From Todiramphus chloris collaris (Eukaryota; Chordata; Aves; Coraciiformes; Alcedinidae), in the NCBI GenBank assembly GCA_025345505.1, contig JANVCC010000013.1, forward strand, positions 1,769,595 to 1,833,594: DNA of 64,000 nt. The letters are read 5' to 3'. The position numbers and the translations under genes are program-made. The notes under the pieces were generated by a model, which saw only the letters and a list, made by a program, of their open reading frames with translations, searched no databases and had not been told where the DNA came from. Shown here one piece after another: positions 25,401 through 37,400 of the stretch. The number at the start of each line of letters is the position of its first letter. Within the stretch, counting starts at the first letter, position 1.

Positions 25401-28400
25401 CAGCTGTGCTGAGGAGGACCTGGGAGTCCTGGTGGACAATAAGCTGCCCATGAGCCAGCAATGGGCCCTAATGGCCAAGGAGGCCAATGGTGTCCTGGGG
25501 CACGTGAAGAAGAGTGTGGCTATCAGGTCAAGGGAGGTTGTTATGCCCCTCTACTCTGCCCTAGGGAGGCCACGTCAGGAGTATTGTGTCCAGTTGTGGG
25601 CTCCCAGTTCTAAGAGAGACTGGGAACTACTAGAGAAAGTCCAGCAAAAGCTGTAAAGATGCTGAGGGGAATGGAACATTTCTGTGCTGAGAAAATGCTG
25701 AGGGCCCTGGAGCTGTTTATCCTGGAGAAGGCTGAGAGGGGATCTGATCAATGCTGATCAATACCTTAAAGGTCAAGAGAACCTGGGAGGTTCCATCTGA
25801 ACAGGAGGAAAAATTTATTTTCTGTGAGGGCAGCAGAGCCTGGCCTGGGCTGCCCAGAGAGGTTGCAGAGTCTCCTTCTCTGGAGAGATTCCAAACCCCC
25901 CTGGACAATGTGATCCTGGGCAGCCTGCTGTGGCTGACCCTGCTGGAGCAGGAGGAGTTGAACAAGATGATCTCCAGAATTCCCTTTCAAACTCTACTGT
26001 ACTGACATTCTGTGATTCAGTTCCAGTGTTGAGGGAGGTGGCAGATAGGCCATATCCTGTCCATAACTTGATGTAAGTCATTGTGATGCACCAGCAAAAT
26101 GTCAGTAGCTTCAACTGCAAGCTGCACTCTGCAACTCCTTTGAGTGGTTTTAGGTTACAGTTGATAGGTGCCATGGTGAATGTCCGGGTAACAGAATATA
26201 TGACTGCAGTACACTTATGATGAGAGATAAGGAAGTGGGTATCAATGTTTATCCATAAAAACAAGTGAGCAAAGTAAACTGTTTAATCTCTCATCTGTTT
26301 TGACTCTGAGACTTCCCCAGTAACTTCTCAGCTTTACATACCTGTCTTGAAAAGAACAGTTTCATAGCAAACAGTTAAAATGAAAAAAAATAACTTTACT
26401 TGTTGCTTGAAAAAAAGTTTATTATAAGGGTGAGGTTTATAGATACAGGTGCTATTAGTGTTTCTAGGATTAAAAGAATTCTGTTTTGCACAGGAATGTT
26501 TTAGGACTAGGTTTGCTTCATGGCTATTGTCTGAAGCTGCTGTAGAAAGCTGTTAAATGAGCTTTGCTGCATAGGATACTGAATCCCTTCCAGACCTGCA
26601 GTTGCAGACATCTGGCACTTTAAACATCCTAGAGATTGGTCCTGTCCTTGAGTGAAGGACAAATCTCGTACCAGTAGGTTCTGTATCTTTGGTTTTCATA
26701 CCACTGGGTTGTTTTTGTGGTTGACTGAAGCACCTCGTGCTCCTTCAGCAAGGACCGAAAGCGCTGTCTCAGATTCTGCAGCCTGAAAGCGATGTTACAA
26801 TGAGCGGCCAAGCTGCAGGACACTCTGCTAAGCTAAGCTGAAAAACAATGGAGGGGTTTCAGAAACAAGTGCAGGGAAGATCTCAGCAATGCCGCGTGGC
26901 TCTGGGATTATTGTGGGGAGGTGGATTGATGGAATGATTTCTTTTTGCCGTTGGTAGGCTCGCAAAGCTCACGGCAGCAGTCCTGCTGGCTAAAGACGTG
27001 CCCGTCTACTTCTTCTCCACCTACGTTCCTACACCGTTTGTGGTGAGTCGCCTTCCCTTCTCTTACTGGTGAACCACCCAGTTGTTTGGAAGCTCGCTAA
27101 AAATGGGAACTATCAATTTTCATCTCAAACGCTGTTATTTAAATGGAGAAATAGCTGCTGCTTGGGACACTTGGCTCTTCTAGGAGGCCAGAGCAAGAAC
27201 ATCGCTGAATTTCTGTGTGCAGCCAGTCGATAGAATCGCATTTCACTCTCGGCCAGTGGTCATTGCAGCCCAGGCTTTGCTCTGTCGCCTCCAGGAGAAG
27301 CGTTCGGCTGTTCTTCTGCTCTGTGCTTATACACCAGATTGTTTAAGGGTCTAGGGTGATACTTGTGTGTGTGAATAAAGACACCATATGGTTTTGGATA
27401 TAAGACTTCCACTGATTAAAGTGGAAGAAATGAAGCATTGCTTCTGCTTTTCATATCTCCAAACACAGGCCTTCCTGTTCTAGTCAAAACAACTTTCTTG
27501 ATGGGTTTTAAATCCTTGGTTTCTATTCTGCAAGCTCCTCTAGCGTGCTGTGGATCTTCTTTGGAGGGGAGGGCTGAAAGGAGTGGATGCTCTGTAGCTG
27601 GGAATCCCCATAACCTGATTTTCAACAAGCCTTTTGGTGAATTCCTGTGAATTCTGTTTCAACCTCTTTCCTCCTTGTCAAGGACTAGTGGAACCCGAGT
27701 GCAGACTTTCTTTAGCTGGCCAGTGAACAATTGTGTTTATGCAATTGGTAAATAATGTTCCACTGCAACAGAGCAGAACAAGCTTTCTGCCTGTGACTAG
27801 CTGCAGGAAAGAGAATGGTGAGGTTTCACTTGTGTCACTTCCACAGAAACTGGTGAGACATTAAAAACCCTTCTCCTGTAGCACCCTCTTGCAGGACTGT
27901 CCCAATAATCCAGTGGTGTTTGTGCCAGCTGCAGAGCTCGTGGGTAAATGGCCGTTTCTGGGTCTCCTTTGCAGCCCTACGCTGTTCAGCAGCTCAAAGC
28001 TGTGGCTGGTGTGATGATCACAGCATCCCACAACCGGAAGGAGGACAATGGGTACAAGGTGAGTCTTGAACATCGTAGCAGATGAAGAAATGTGTAAGCA
28101 GTTTGTTCTGTGTTCACAGCTTAGACTGAAATTTTGAAAGGTTCCTTTTGAAAGCTTGGAGCAATATAACCATCCATAATAGAAAAGGCTGCTTATGCAA
28201 TACTGAAATACAGTATTTCCTTTCTGAACTTTATCACACTCTAAACTGAGCTCTAAACTTTAACAAAACTTAGCATTCTAGAATTACAGCATTAATGTGA
28301 TTGGAAGAGACCTTTAAGACCATCAAGTCCAGCTGTTAACCCAGCACTGCCAGGTCACCACTAATTGGTGTCCCTCAACATCACATCTCCATGGCTTTAA

Positions 28401-31400
28401 AACTTACAGGGATGGGGACTCCACCACTGCCCTCAACAGCCTGGGACAGGCATTGACAACCCTCTTGCAGAAGACATAGTACCTCATGTACAACCTAAAT
28501 CTGGCCTGGAGCAACTTGAAGCAGTTTCCTCTTGTCCTGCCTCTTTATCCTTGGGAGAAGAGACCAACCCCCACCTGGCTCCCACCACCTTTCAGGGAGT
28601 TGTCAAGAGTGAGGAGGTGTCCCCAGAGCCTCTTTTTCTCCAAGCTTAACAAGCCCAGGTCCCTAAGCCTCTCCTCACAATACTTGGGCTCTAGACCCGT
28701 CCCCAGCTTTGTTGCCCTTCTCTGGACACGCTCCAGCCCCTCAATGTCCTTCTTGGAGTGAGGGGCCCAAAACTGAACCCAGGATTTGAGGTGTGACCTC
28801 CCCAGTGCCCAGTCCTGCTGGCCACACTACTGCTGATCCACGCCAAAATGCTGGTGGCCTTCTTGGCCACCTGAGCACATGCTGGCTCAAATTTAGATGG
28901 ACGAATATGAGAATAATTACAGAAGCTTAGCAACAGGTCAGTGAGCAATGGAAAGGAGAGGAAAACCAGTCTTAGGGAGATAACTCCTGAAGGCAATTTA
29001 CTGCGCTTGTTCTCTGTAGAAGGGTTTGTGAAGTACTTTATCAGCCTTTACTTTTGGCTGTAGCATTGAGGAGGAAGATAAGCCGCATCTGTTTTCAAGG
29101 TGCCTTCTTTATGAAGAAGATATTACATTTTTGTCTCTTGAAACAAAGCATTTCCCTTTTTTCAGGATATTGATTTTTCTAGTCTTTCAGAAGAAGTGTT
29201 TTATCTTTCACTGTTTCCATTGTGAATTTTAATTGGTGCCCAGGTGGGGGTCAAGAGGGATGGGTTCAGACTCTAGTCAGTGGTGCTCAGTGACAGGAGA
29301 AGGAGAAATGGTCAAAAATTGGAACCTAGGAGGTTCCATCTGCAGGGGAGGAAAAAGTTCTTTGCTGTGAGGGTGCCATAGCCTGGCCCAGGCTGCCCAG
29401 AGAGGCTGTGGAGTCTCCTTCTCTGGAGAGATCCCAAACCTTCCTGGGCAGCCTGCTGTGGGTGGCCCTGGTGGAGCAGGGGGCTTGGATGAGAGGATCT
29501 CCAGAGGTCCTTTGCAACCCCTACCATACTGGGATCCTGTGATTTCAGCAACTTCTGAACATTTTGGATGATTTTCAACAAATGTGACATGCCATTGTTT
29601 TGAGTACATTTGGGTTTCATGAAAGCCAGTGGACAGAAAAAGAGAAACACATTGGTCTCAGTAGCAAGTCTGTGCTGTGAGCTCAACTGTGCTATTGGAA
29701 CAAACTGTGGGAAAACTGACACCTAAATAGCTCTTTAACAAAGAGCTTTTACAGCTCAGAGTTTGATCGTGTTTCCAGCCGAAAGATTACAGGGCGGAAG
29801 AATACGTCCCTTGGCACGCCACTTATCTGTGTTACTCCCCTGTCAAAACCAAGTTGTGCTTCTTTTCCAAAAGCAAAGCCAGGCTGTGAGGAAGGTGCAG
29901 TGTTGTTCTCCTGTTAAACTTTGCACAACACTCTCAAATGCAAGTGCCCAGTTGTGGTTTGTGGCGTCCTGATGATTTCAGTCGTCATTGTTGAATACCA
30001 GCTTTGTTTGAGAAGAGGGAGCGCTGCTGAGTAGGTGCCCTTGAGATCATAAACTGTCATTGCAAATGGCATTTGAGAATCGAGGCAGTCTGGTGTGAAC
30101 CTTTTCTGTTTGACTTGCAGGAGCAGGAAGGAATCCTGTGGAGTCCTGTAGCTAAAAGTCTTTATCGAGTTAATGATCTTTCTAAATAAACTGTGTCTTA
30201 TTTTCCTTCAACTTATCCCAGGTTTATTGGGAAAATGGAGCCCAGATCACCTCTCCTCATGACAAGGAAATTATCAAATGTATAGAAGAGTGCGTTGAGC
30301 CGTGGAATGGCTCTTGGAACGAGAATCTAGTAGACACCAGTCCCCTTCGACAGGATCCTTTGAAGAAAATTTGTGACTGTTACATGGAGGATCTGAAAAA
30401 GATCTGTTATCATAGGTATTGTATCAACCAAAATGTACTTAAGTGATGTTTTTAAGTAAGCTCTGGGCAGAAAACTGACTGATGACAGATACACTTTGAT
30501 AGTAAAGCGTTTGGTGCTGCCACACATAACCATGTTGGACTCACATCCAGAGACTGCTCTGCCTTCCAAAATGCTAATGGTTTCACACCTGCCTGTAGTG
30601 AAGTTTGTTTTTTAAATCATGAATCAGTGACTTGATTTCTGCCTTTATGGTTCTTAGAAGTTGTGTGCTTCACTCTGCCTCAACCATCACTGTCTGCTTG
30701 AGGTCATTGCGCTGAGCTCTTCCTGGTGGGAATCATTCTGGTCATTTCCCCATTCTGTCTCCCCCCATCCCTCCTTTGCTGTGTCCCCATCAGTAGGGCT
30801 CCACCGTGCTTCTTGAGCACAGAGCAGCCTGCCTTTGGACACTAGGCTGCAGTACAGCAGCCTGGTGGGAACCTTCTTGTACAGATGAGTTTGTTCTGAA
30901 TAAAATGCAAAAGTTCAGAGAAAAGGTGAGGTTTACACACATGGACTGGAGGTGAGAAGATGAAGTTTAAAGGTGATGTTGGGCAGAAGACAAGAATAAA
31001 AGGAGCGGTATGAATAATGTAGGTAGAGCAGAGCCAGAGTAAGATCTGCAAGAGGGTGGAAGAGCTCAAATATGATGCAGAAATTGAACAGTTCATTCTT
31101 GGGAGACTTTAAACTGATTTAGGGGAAAGTAACTACCTCATTTTCCAGGATAAGCAGCTTTAAAGCAGCAATTCCACGTGAGAGTCCAAATGAGCACTTG
31201 TCACCCATTCCTTCTTTGAAACTATTGCAGAAATCAGCAGAGTAGAACAAAGCACAGTTGCATTTTCTGTTGCGTTTCCTTTTCCACACTAAAGTAACCT
31301 TGTGAAATAACTGAAATCTTACTGAATTTTGTTTTTTCCCCCTTCTATGTCAGGGAGCTAAATGTGCAAAGCAATTTGAAATTTGTTCATACCTCTTTCC

Positions 31401-34400
31401 ATGGCGTCGGACATGATTACGTGCAGTTGGCTTTCAAAGCCTTTGGCTTTCAGCCTCCCATTCCAGTACCTGAACAGAAAGATCCGGACCCAGACTTTTC
31501 TACAGTCAAATGCCCAAACCCTGAAGAAGGAGAATCTGTGCTGGTAATTCTCTTTTCTACTTTGCCTCTGTGTGGATATGAGACAGTGTTGAAAATCAAA
31601 TCTGAGAAGAGCAGGGAGTACCTGGCTCTGAGCTTTGTTAATGCCGTGGGGAATCCACAGGAGATTTTCTTTTCACTGCATGGTATATGTAAGTAGGTGA
31701 CTGTGGGTTTATTTGCTTTTGTGACTTTATTGTTCTGTTTTGTTCTGTGTTTTTCCCGTGTTCTCCCACCAGGAGTTGTCACTGAGGCTTGCCGAGAAAG
31801 AAAATGCAAAAGTCGTAGTGGCCACTGATCCAGACGCAGATCGACTCGCAGTGGCGGAGCAGCAGGAGAAGTGAGCGATGGGGCCTTTTCTTTTATCTCT
31901 TTCTGCAGAAGAGGTAGTGAAAATTGCTGAAGGTCCCCAGGTGGCTGACAGAAACACACCTTCAGCCCACTCTTTCCTGTTGTGACTTAGCTGTTTGGGT
32001 ATTTTTCTTGTTAGCTTCACCTTTTGGTATAGCTCCACCTGACAGCATGTATTTGACACAAAATCTGATAGCTCAGAAAAGGTTAAATACTTCCCAGCTA
32101 TCTTGAAAGTCCCTTCCAATCTAAACCATTCTGTAATCTACCTGAAAAGTTGAGTGGTGACTAGAGATAGTAAAGCCTCATTGTTACTGACTTCTCACTT
32201 CTATTGGACAAACAGATTCTGCCTTGGGACAGTTGTGGGCTTTTTTAGGGATTTGGTTTTGTGTTGTGTTTCCTGCTTCTTCATATTGAATCCAAATTAT
32301 TTTTCTTCCACTAACAGGCCAAAATTCTGATCATTGTGTGAGTAGCCTGACTGCAATGTATAGACTGTAGATCCCTATACCTCTGTGTGCTAAGTTAGCG
32401 GGCCCTAAGCCGGTTTAACGCTGGCGCTGAGGATCCTTCCCTGGTACCTTTGCTCGCTAAGAGAACGCGCCAGGCTGGTAAATCCGCGAGGCGCGGCCAC
32501 TGTGGAGTCCTGTTGGTGCGGTGGCTTTGCGTAGAGCAGCTGGTCAGTAGTGTGCTCAGCCTGCTGTTGTTCCAGTGCCCGCGGAGAGTGTCTCCCCCCC
32601 GTGTGGGTGCTCCTGGGGAACCCCGAAGAGCTCTCTCCTTGTCTGTCCCCTCTGCAGTGGCTGCTGGAAGGTGTTCACTGGCAACGAGCTGGCAGCTTTG
32701 TTCGGGTGGTGGATGTTTTCTCGCTGGAAGGAAAACTGCTGCGAAAATGCCGATGTGAAGAATGTTTACATGTTAGCGACCACAGTCTCCTCCAAAATTT
32801 TGAGGGCAATTGCACTTCACGAGGGATTTCACTTTGAAGTAAGTGTGTTTTATGACATCGTCTTGGCAGAGTACAATCTGATTGCCCTGTTCTTCAGCTA
32901 GCCCCACCACTTATGGCTTCCCTCTCTGGGAACAGAGGGGTGGTCGATGCCCCATCTCTGGAAACATTCTAGGTCAGGTTGGCTGGGGCTCTGAGCACCC
33001 TGCTCTAGTTGCAAATGTCCCTGCTCCCTGCAACAGGGTTGGACTGCATAGTCTTTTTCAAGGGCCCTTTGCGAGAAGGTCCCTTCAAAGCCAAACCACT
33101 CTATGATTTGTTCTATGATTTTGTTAAATGAAAAATGACTTCTAGTCTTTGGAATGGACGTTCCTAAGCATTTTTTGATGCTGGTTTACACAGACAAGGT
33201 TTTAGCATCTGCAGCATCTCTCAGTGTGCGTTCCAGCGAATGCAGCTGAGATTGACTTCTACAAAGATTCAGGGAGGCTGTAACAGCTGACTCAAGTCCT
33301 AAATTGCATGTAAGACAAATGCCTTTGGTTTGGTTATTGCCATAAACATAAACTCTTCTGTGTGTAAGTATGAAAGTGTCTTCAACCTGGTGTGTTTGTC
33401 ACAAAAATGCAGCACATTTTGATGAACTGATGTCAAACTCTTACAGGTTACCTAGTGTTCCTTCAGGTGCCCACATAGAATGGTTTGTGTTGGAAGGGAC
33501 CTTAAAGATTGTCTCATTCCAGCCCCCCTGCCATGGGTAGGGACATCTCCCAATAGACCAGGTTGCTCAAAGTCTCATCCAGCCTGGCTTTCGACACATC
33601 CAGTGTTGGGGCATCTACAGCCTCCCTGAGCAACATGTGACTTTCTTACCACCTTCCTAATTTCTAATCTCAATCTCCCCTCTTCCAGTTTGAAGCCATC
33701 ACCCTTCCTCCTATCACTACAAGCCCTTGTAAAAAGTCCCTTCTCTGCTTTCTTGTAGGCCCTCTTCAGATACTGAATGACTGCATCACTAGGAGCTTTT
33801 AAATTTCGTTGTACTTCAAATTGTGACAGACAGAGGAACTTTTATGTTCAGACCTTTAATGTAGCTTCATTAAGGTCTTTCTAAAAAAGAAAATGAGGGA
33901 TTGTCCTCCCCTGTCCCGAGACTGCCTGTTGTTATTTGAGCTCCTGCCTTCAAATTAAGTACTTGATCTGATCTTTGCAAGTGTTGGCTGTTAGTCAGAA
34001 GAGAAGCAAGTGCTCAAGCTTAGCACAAGCTGACAGAGATCAGGTCTTGTCTTAACTAAATCCCTGTGCAATAGGGAAAAATACTTTGATAAACAATGAG
34101 GATTTAAAAACTAATATTGAAAGCAGCTGTGAAAGCCATTTTTGAGTGACTGTCCAGATAGGCTTAATCAGGTGGAGTGTCACTGCCTGGTACTGAATTT
34201 CACTGTCTCACTAAATACTGCTCATATGTTTGTTTCTTTTCTGGAAAATGATACACTTGACTGAAGAAAAGAAAGAAAAGCTAGGAATTTCCAGAACTCC
34301 TTGATGTCCTCTAAAAGCTTCCCCTCTTCATAGCTTCCTTCTCTCCAAGGCCAGTTTGTAAGCTTTTGACTGCTTTGCATGATTGGCAGAGCACAAGCAG

Positions 34401-37400
34401 CACTCTCCCCTCCTGTCACCCCCAGTTGCTGGTGTGATTGCTGCAACTTTTCCTCTGGACGAGATTTGTACTGGTGTCTCATCTGATAGGCAGGGATGGA
34501 AATAAATTCAAGAAAATGTCCTTAAGCTTTAGTGTTTTGACTCTTTCCCACTGACCTGAAATTTCAGAATACGTTCTTGATTTATTTTTTTACTTATACC
34601 ACCCTTTCTTCCCCACTTACCTCCCTGACCCTTATTTCCAGTTCCTCCCGTGGACCCCCCATTCTCCTCCCTTCTCCCCCTTTCCGTCCCTTTCTCACTG
34701 TTCTCCCCTGTTGTGCCCTTTTATCACCCTGTGTTGCACTTTTTTTTTCTTTTTCTTTCTGAAGAATCCTGGCAGCAAAAGGAATGGTGGCTACACTTTC
34801 TTCTGTCTTGAAATGAAATTTGAAAAATGTATTCAGTGCACTCTTTTTTGTTTTTTTATTGTTGTGTTTGAGGAAACACTACCTGGTTTTAAGTGGATTG
34901 GAAGCAGAGTAAAAGAGCTCCTCAATAATGGAAAAGAAGTTCTCTTTGCATTTGAAGAGTCTATTGGTGCGTATCTTCATATTCCTTTCAAGTCTTGAGA
35001 ACAGGGTGGGGAGGGAGGGGAGATGGGACTAAAAAGTCATTTATTTTTATTCTCATAGTTTCTAGTATTGTTGTCATTGTTTTTTTTTTTTTGACACCTA
35101 CCATCAGAAGTGATCTATCAATCTCTGATTCTGGTCCAGTTTCCTGAGATAAACTTGTTCTAATACAAGTTGAAAGTCCTGAGATGCCAAAGCCATACTA
35201 CTGCTGCTTTGTGACCTTTTAGCAGAGATGGAGCACACGATCTGTTTGTAACTGGTTTATATCTCACAGGTCTTCTCAGATGGAACCCCTCTGCTGTGAG
35301 GCCAGGCTGAGAGTTGGGGTTGTTCAGCCTGGAGAAGGCTCCAGGGAGACCTCCTTCTGGCCTTCCAGTATCTGCAGAGGGCCTACACGTAAGCTGGGGA
35401 GGAGCCTTTTTACAAGGGCTTGTAGTAATAGGATGAGGGATGATGGCTTCAAACTGGAAGAGGGCAGATTTAGATTACAAATTAGGAAGAAGTTCTTTAC
35501 TCTGAGGGTGGTGAGACCCTGACCCAGGTTGCCCAGGAAAGTTGGAGATGCCCCGACACTGGATGTGTTCAAGGCCAGGTAGGATGGGGCTTTGAGCAAC
35601 CTGGTCTAGTGGGAGATGTCCCTGGCAGGGAGCTTGGAATAAGATGGTCTTTAAGGTCCCTTCCAACCCAAACCACCAGTAGCTTTCTGGGACAATCTAT
35701 TCCCATATAATATGTCACTTGAAAATGAATCACGTGCCGAAGAGGGTATGTGTCTGTGCTTGGCCTTATTCATAAAATTAACAAAGCTTTTAACAGCAAG
35801 GAGTTAAGATCTTGATTGTGAATCCCTTCAGGAAGGTGTCATGGCAGTTCTGTGGAGCTCTGATGTCGGGGTTGCCAAGGCTGTAGCTGTATGGTGGGTT
35901 CTTTTGATTCAAATTACTGGCAAGACTCTTGGCAGGATCGATGTGCTTGCGTAAAACAAGCAAGTTTTAAGGTTTAGCACTGTACTATGAGGGATCTCCA
36001 AAGAGAGCAGAATGTGGAACTGAGTGATTAGGGCACATATCCTTCTAGCTATATAAATTCTAAATTAACAAGATTCCTAGGAAAGGGGAATCACTGAATC
36101 ATTTTGGTTGGAAGAGACCTTCACGATAAGAGTCCAACTGTCAGTCCCGCACTGCCAGATCACCACTAAACCATGTCCCTCAGCACCACATCTCCACAGC
36201 TTTGAAACCCCTCCAGGGATGGGGACTCCACCACTGCCCTGCGCAGCCTGGGACAGGCCTTACAACCCTTGTGGGGAAGATGTTGATCCTCCTGTCCAAC
36301 CTAAACCTCCCTTGGAGCAACTTGAGGCTGTTTCCATTTGTCCTGCCTCTTCTTCCTTGGGAGAAGAGACTGAACCACCACCTGGCTCCAGCCTTCTTTC
36401 AGGGAGTTGTGCAGAGTGAGAAGGCCTCCCCCAGAGCCTCATTTTCTCCAAGCTGAACAAGCCCAGGTCCCTCAGATGCTCCTCACAAGACTTTGCGCTC
36501 TAGACCCTTCCTCAGCTTTGTTGACTCTCTGGACATGCTCTGAAGACATTCATATGCAGTTATAAAAACAGCTTATGTGTATTGACCAATTTTCTTTTAC
36601 AGGAAAGGGGTTAAAATCAAGTAAAATCAGCTTATTAGTATGTCAAGTTATTTTTCCACAATCAATTTTTTAATTTTTTTTTTTAGGCTTTATGTGTGGC
36701 ACCTCCGTGTTGGATAAAGATGGTGTAAGCGCAGCTGTGGTCATAGCTGAAATGGCAACCTACCTGGAGGGGCAGAACCTTACACTAGCACAGAAACTCA
36801 TTGAGATCTATGAAATGCAAGTGTTATTTTTCACTACTTAAATATTTTGGAGCTGGGAATAATCTAGTCAATATTTTTAATGCATCCCAACCCCAGGTCC
36901 CTCAGCCTCTTCTCACAAGACTTCTGCTTTAGACCCTTCCCTGGTTTTGTTGCCCTTCTCTGGACACACTTCAGCCCCTCAATGTCCTTCCTGGAGTCAG
37001 GGCCCAAAACTGAGCTTAGGATTCAAGATGTGACCTCCCCAGTGTGCAGTCCAGGGGAATGATTCTTGCCCTAGTCCTGCTGGACACACTAGTGCTGATC
37101 CAAGCCAGGATGCTGGTGGCCTTCTTGGCCCCCAGGGCACATGTTGGCTTATCTTCACTGAACAACCCCTCCAGGTCCTTTTCCTCCAGGCAGTGTCCAG
37201 CCACTTTTCCCTAAGCCTGGAGTGTTGTGTGATAAATACATATGCCGTTTCTTTTCTCGCTGGCCGAGCAGAAAGATAGACTGTGGCCCCCTCACAGTGA
37301 GGAAGCCCCAACAATGGTCAGCATTTGTCACTTTGTGACACTCAGGAGTGCTTGAATTGGGGCTGATTGGGGATAGTCATTTTAACTTGCATGGCTTGTT

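Noticed and set aside
31450..31959. 169-codon minus-strand ORF
   Set aside because: Antisense to PGM2L1 exons 7 and 8.
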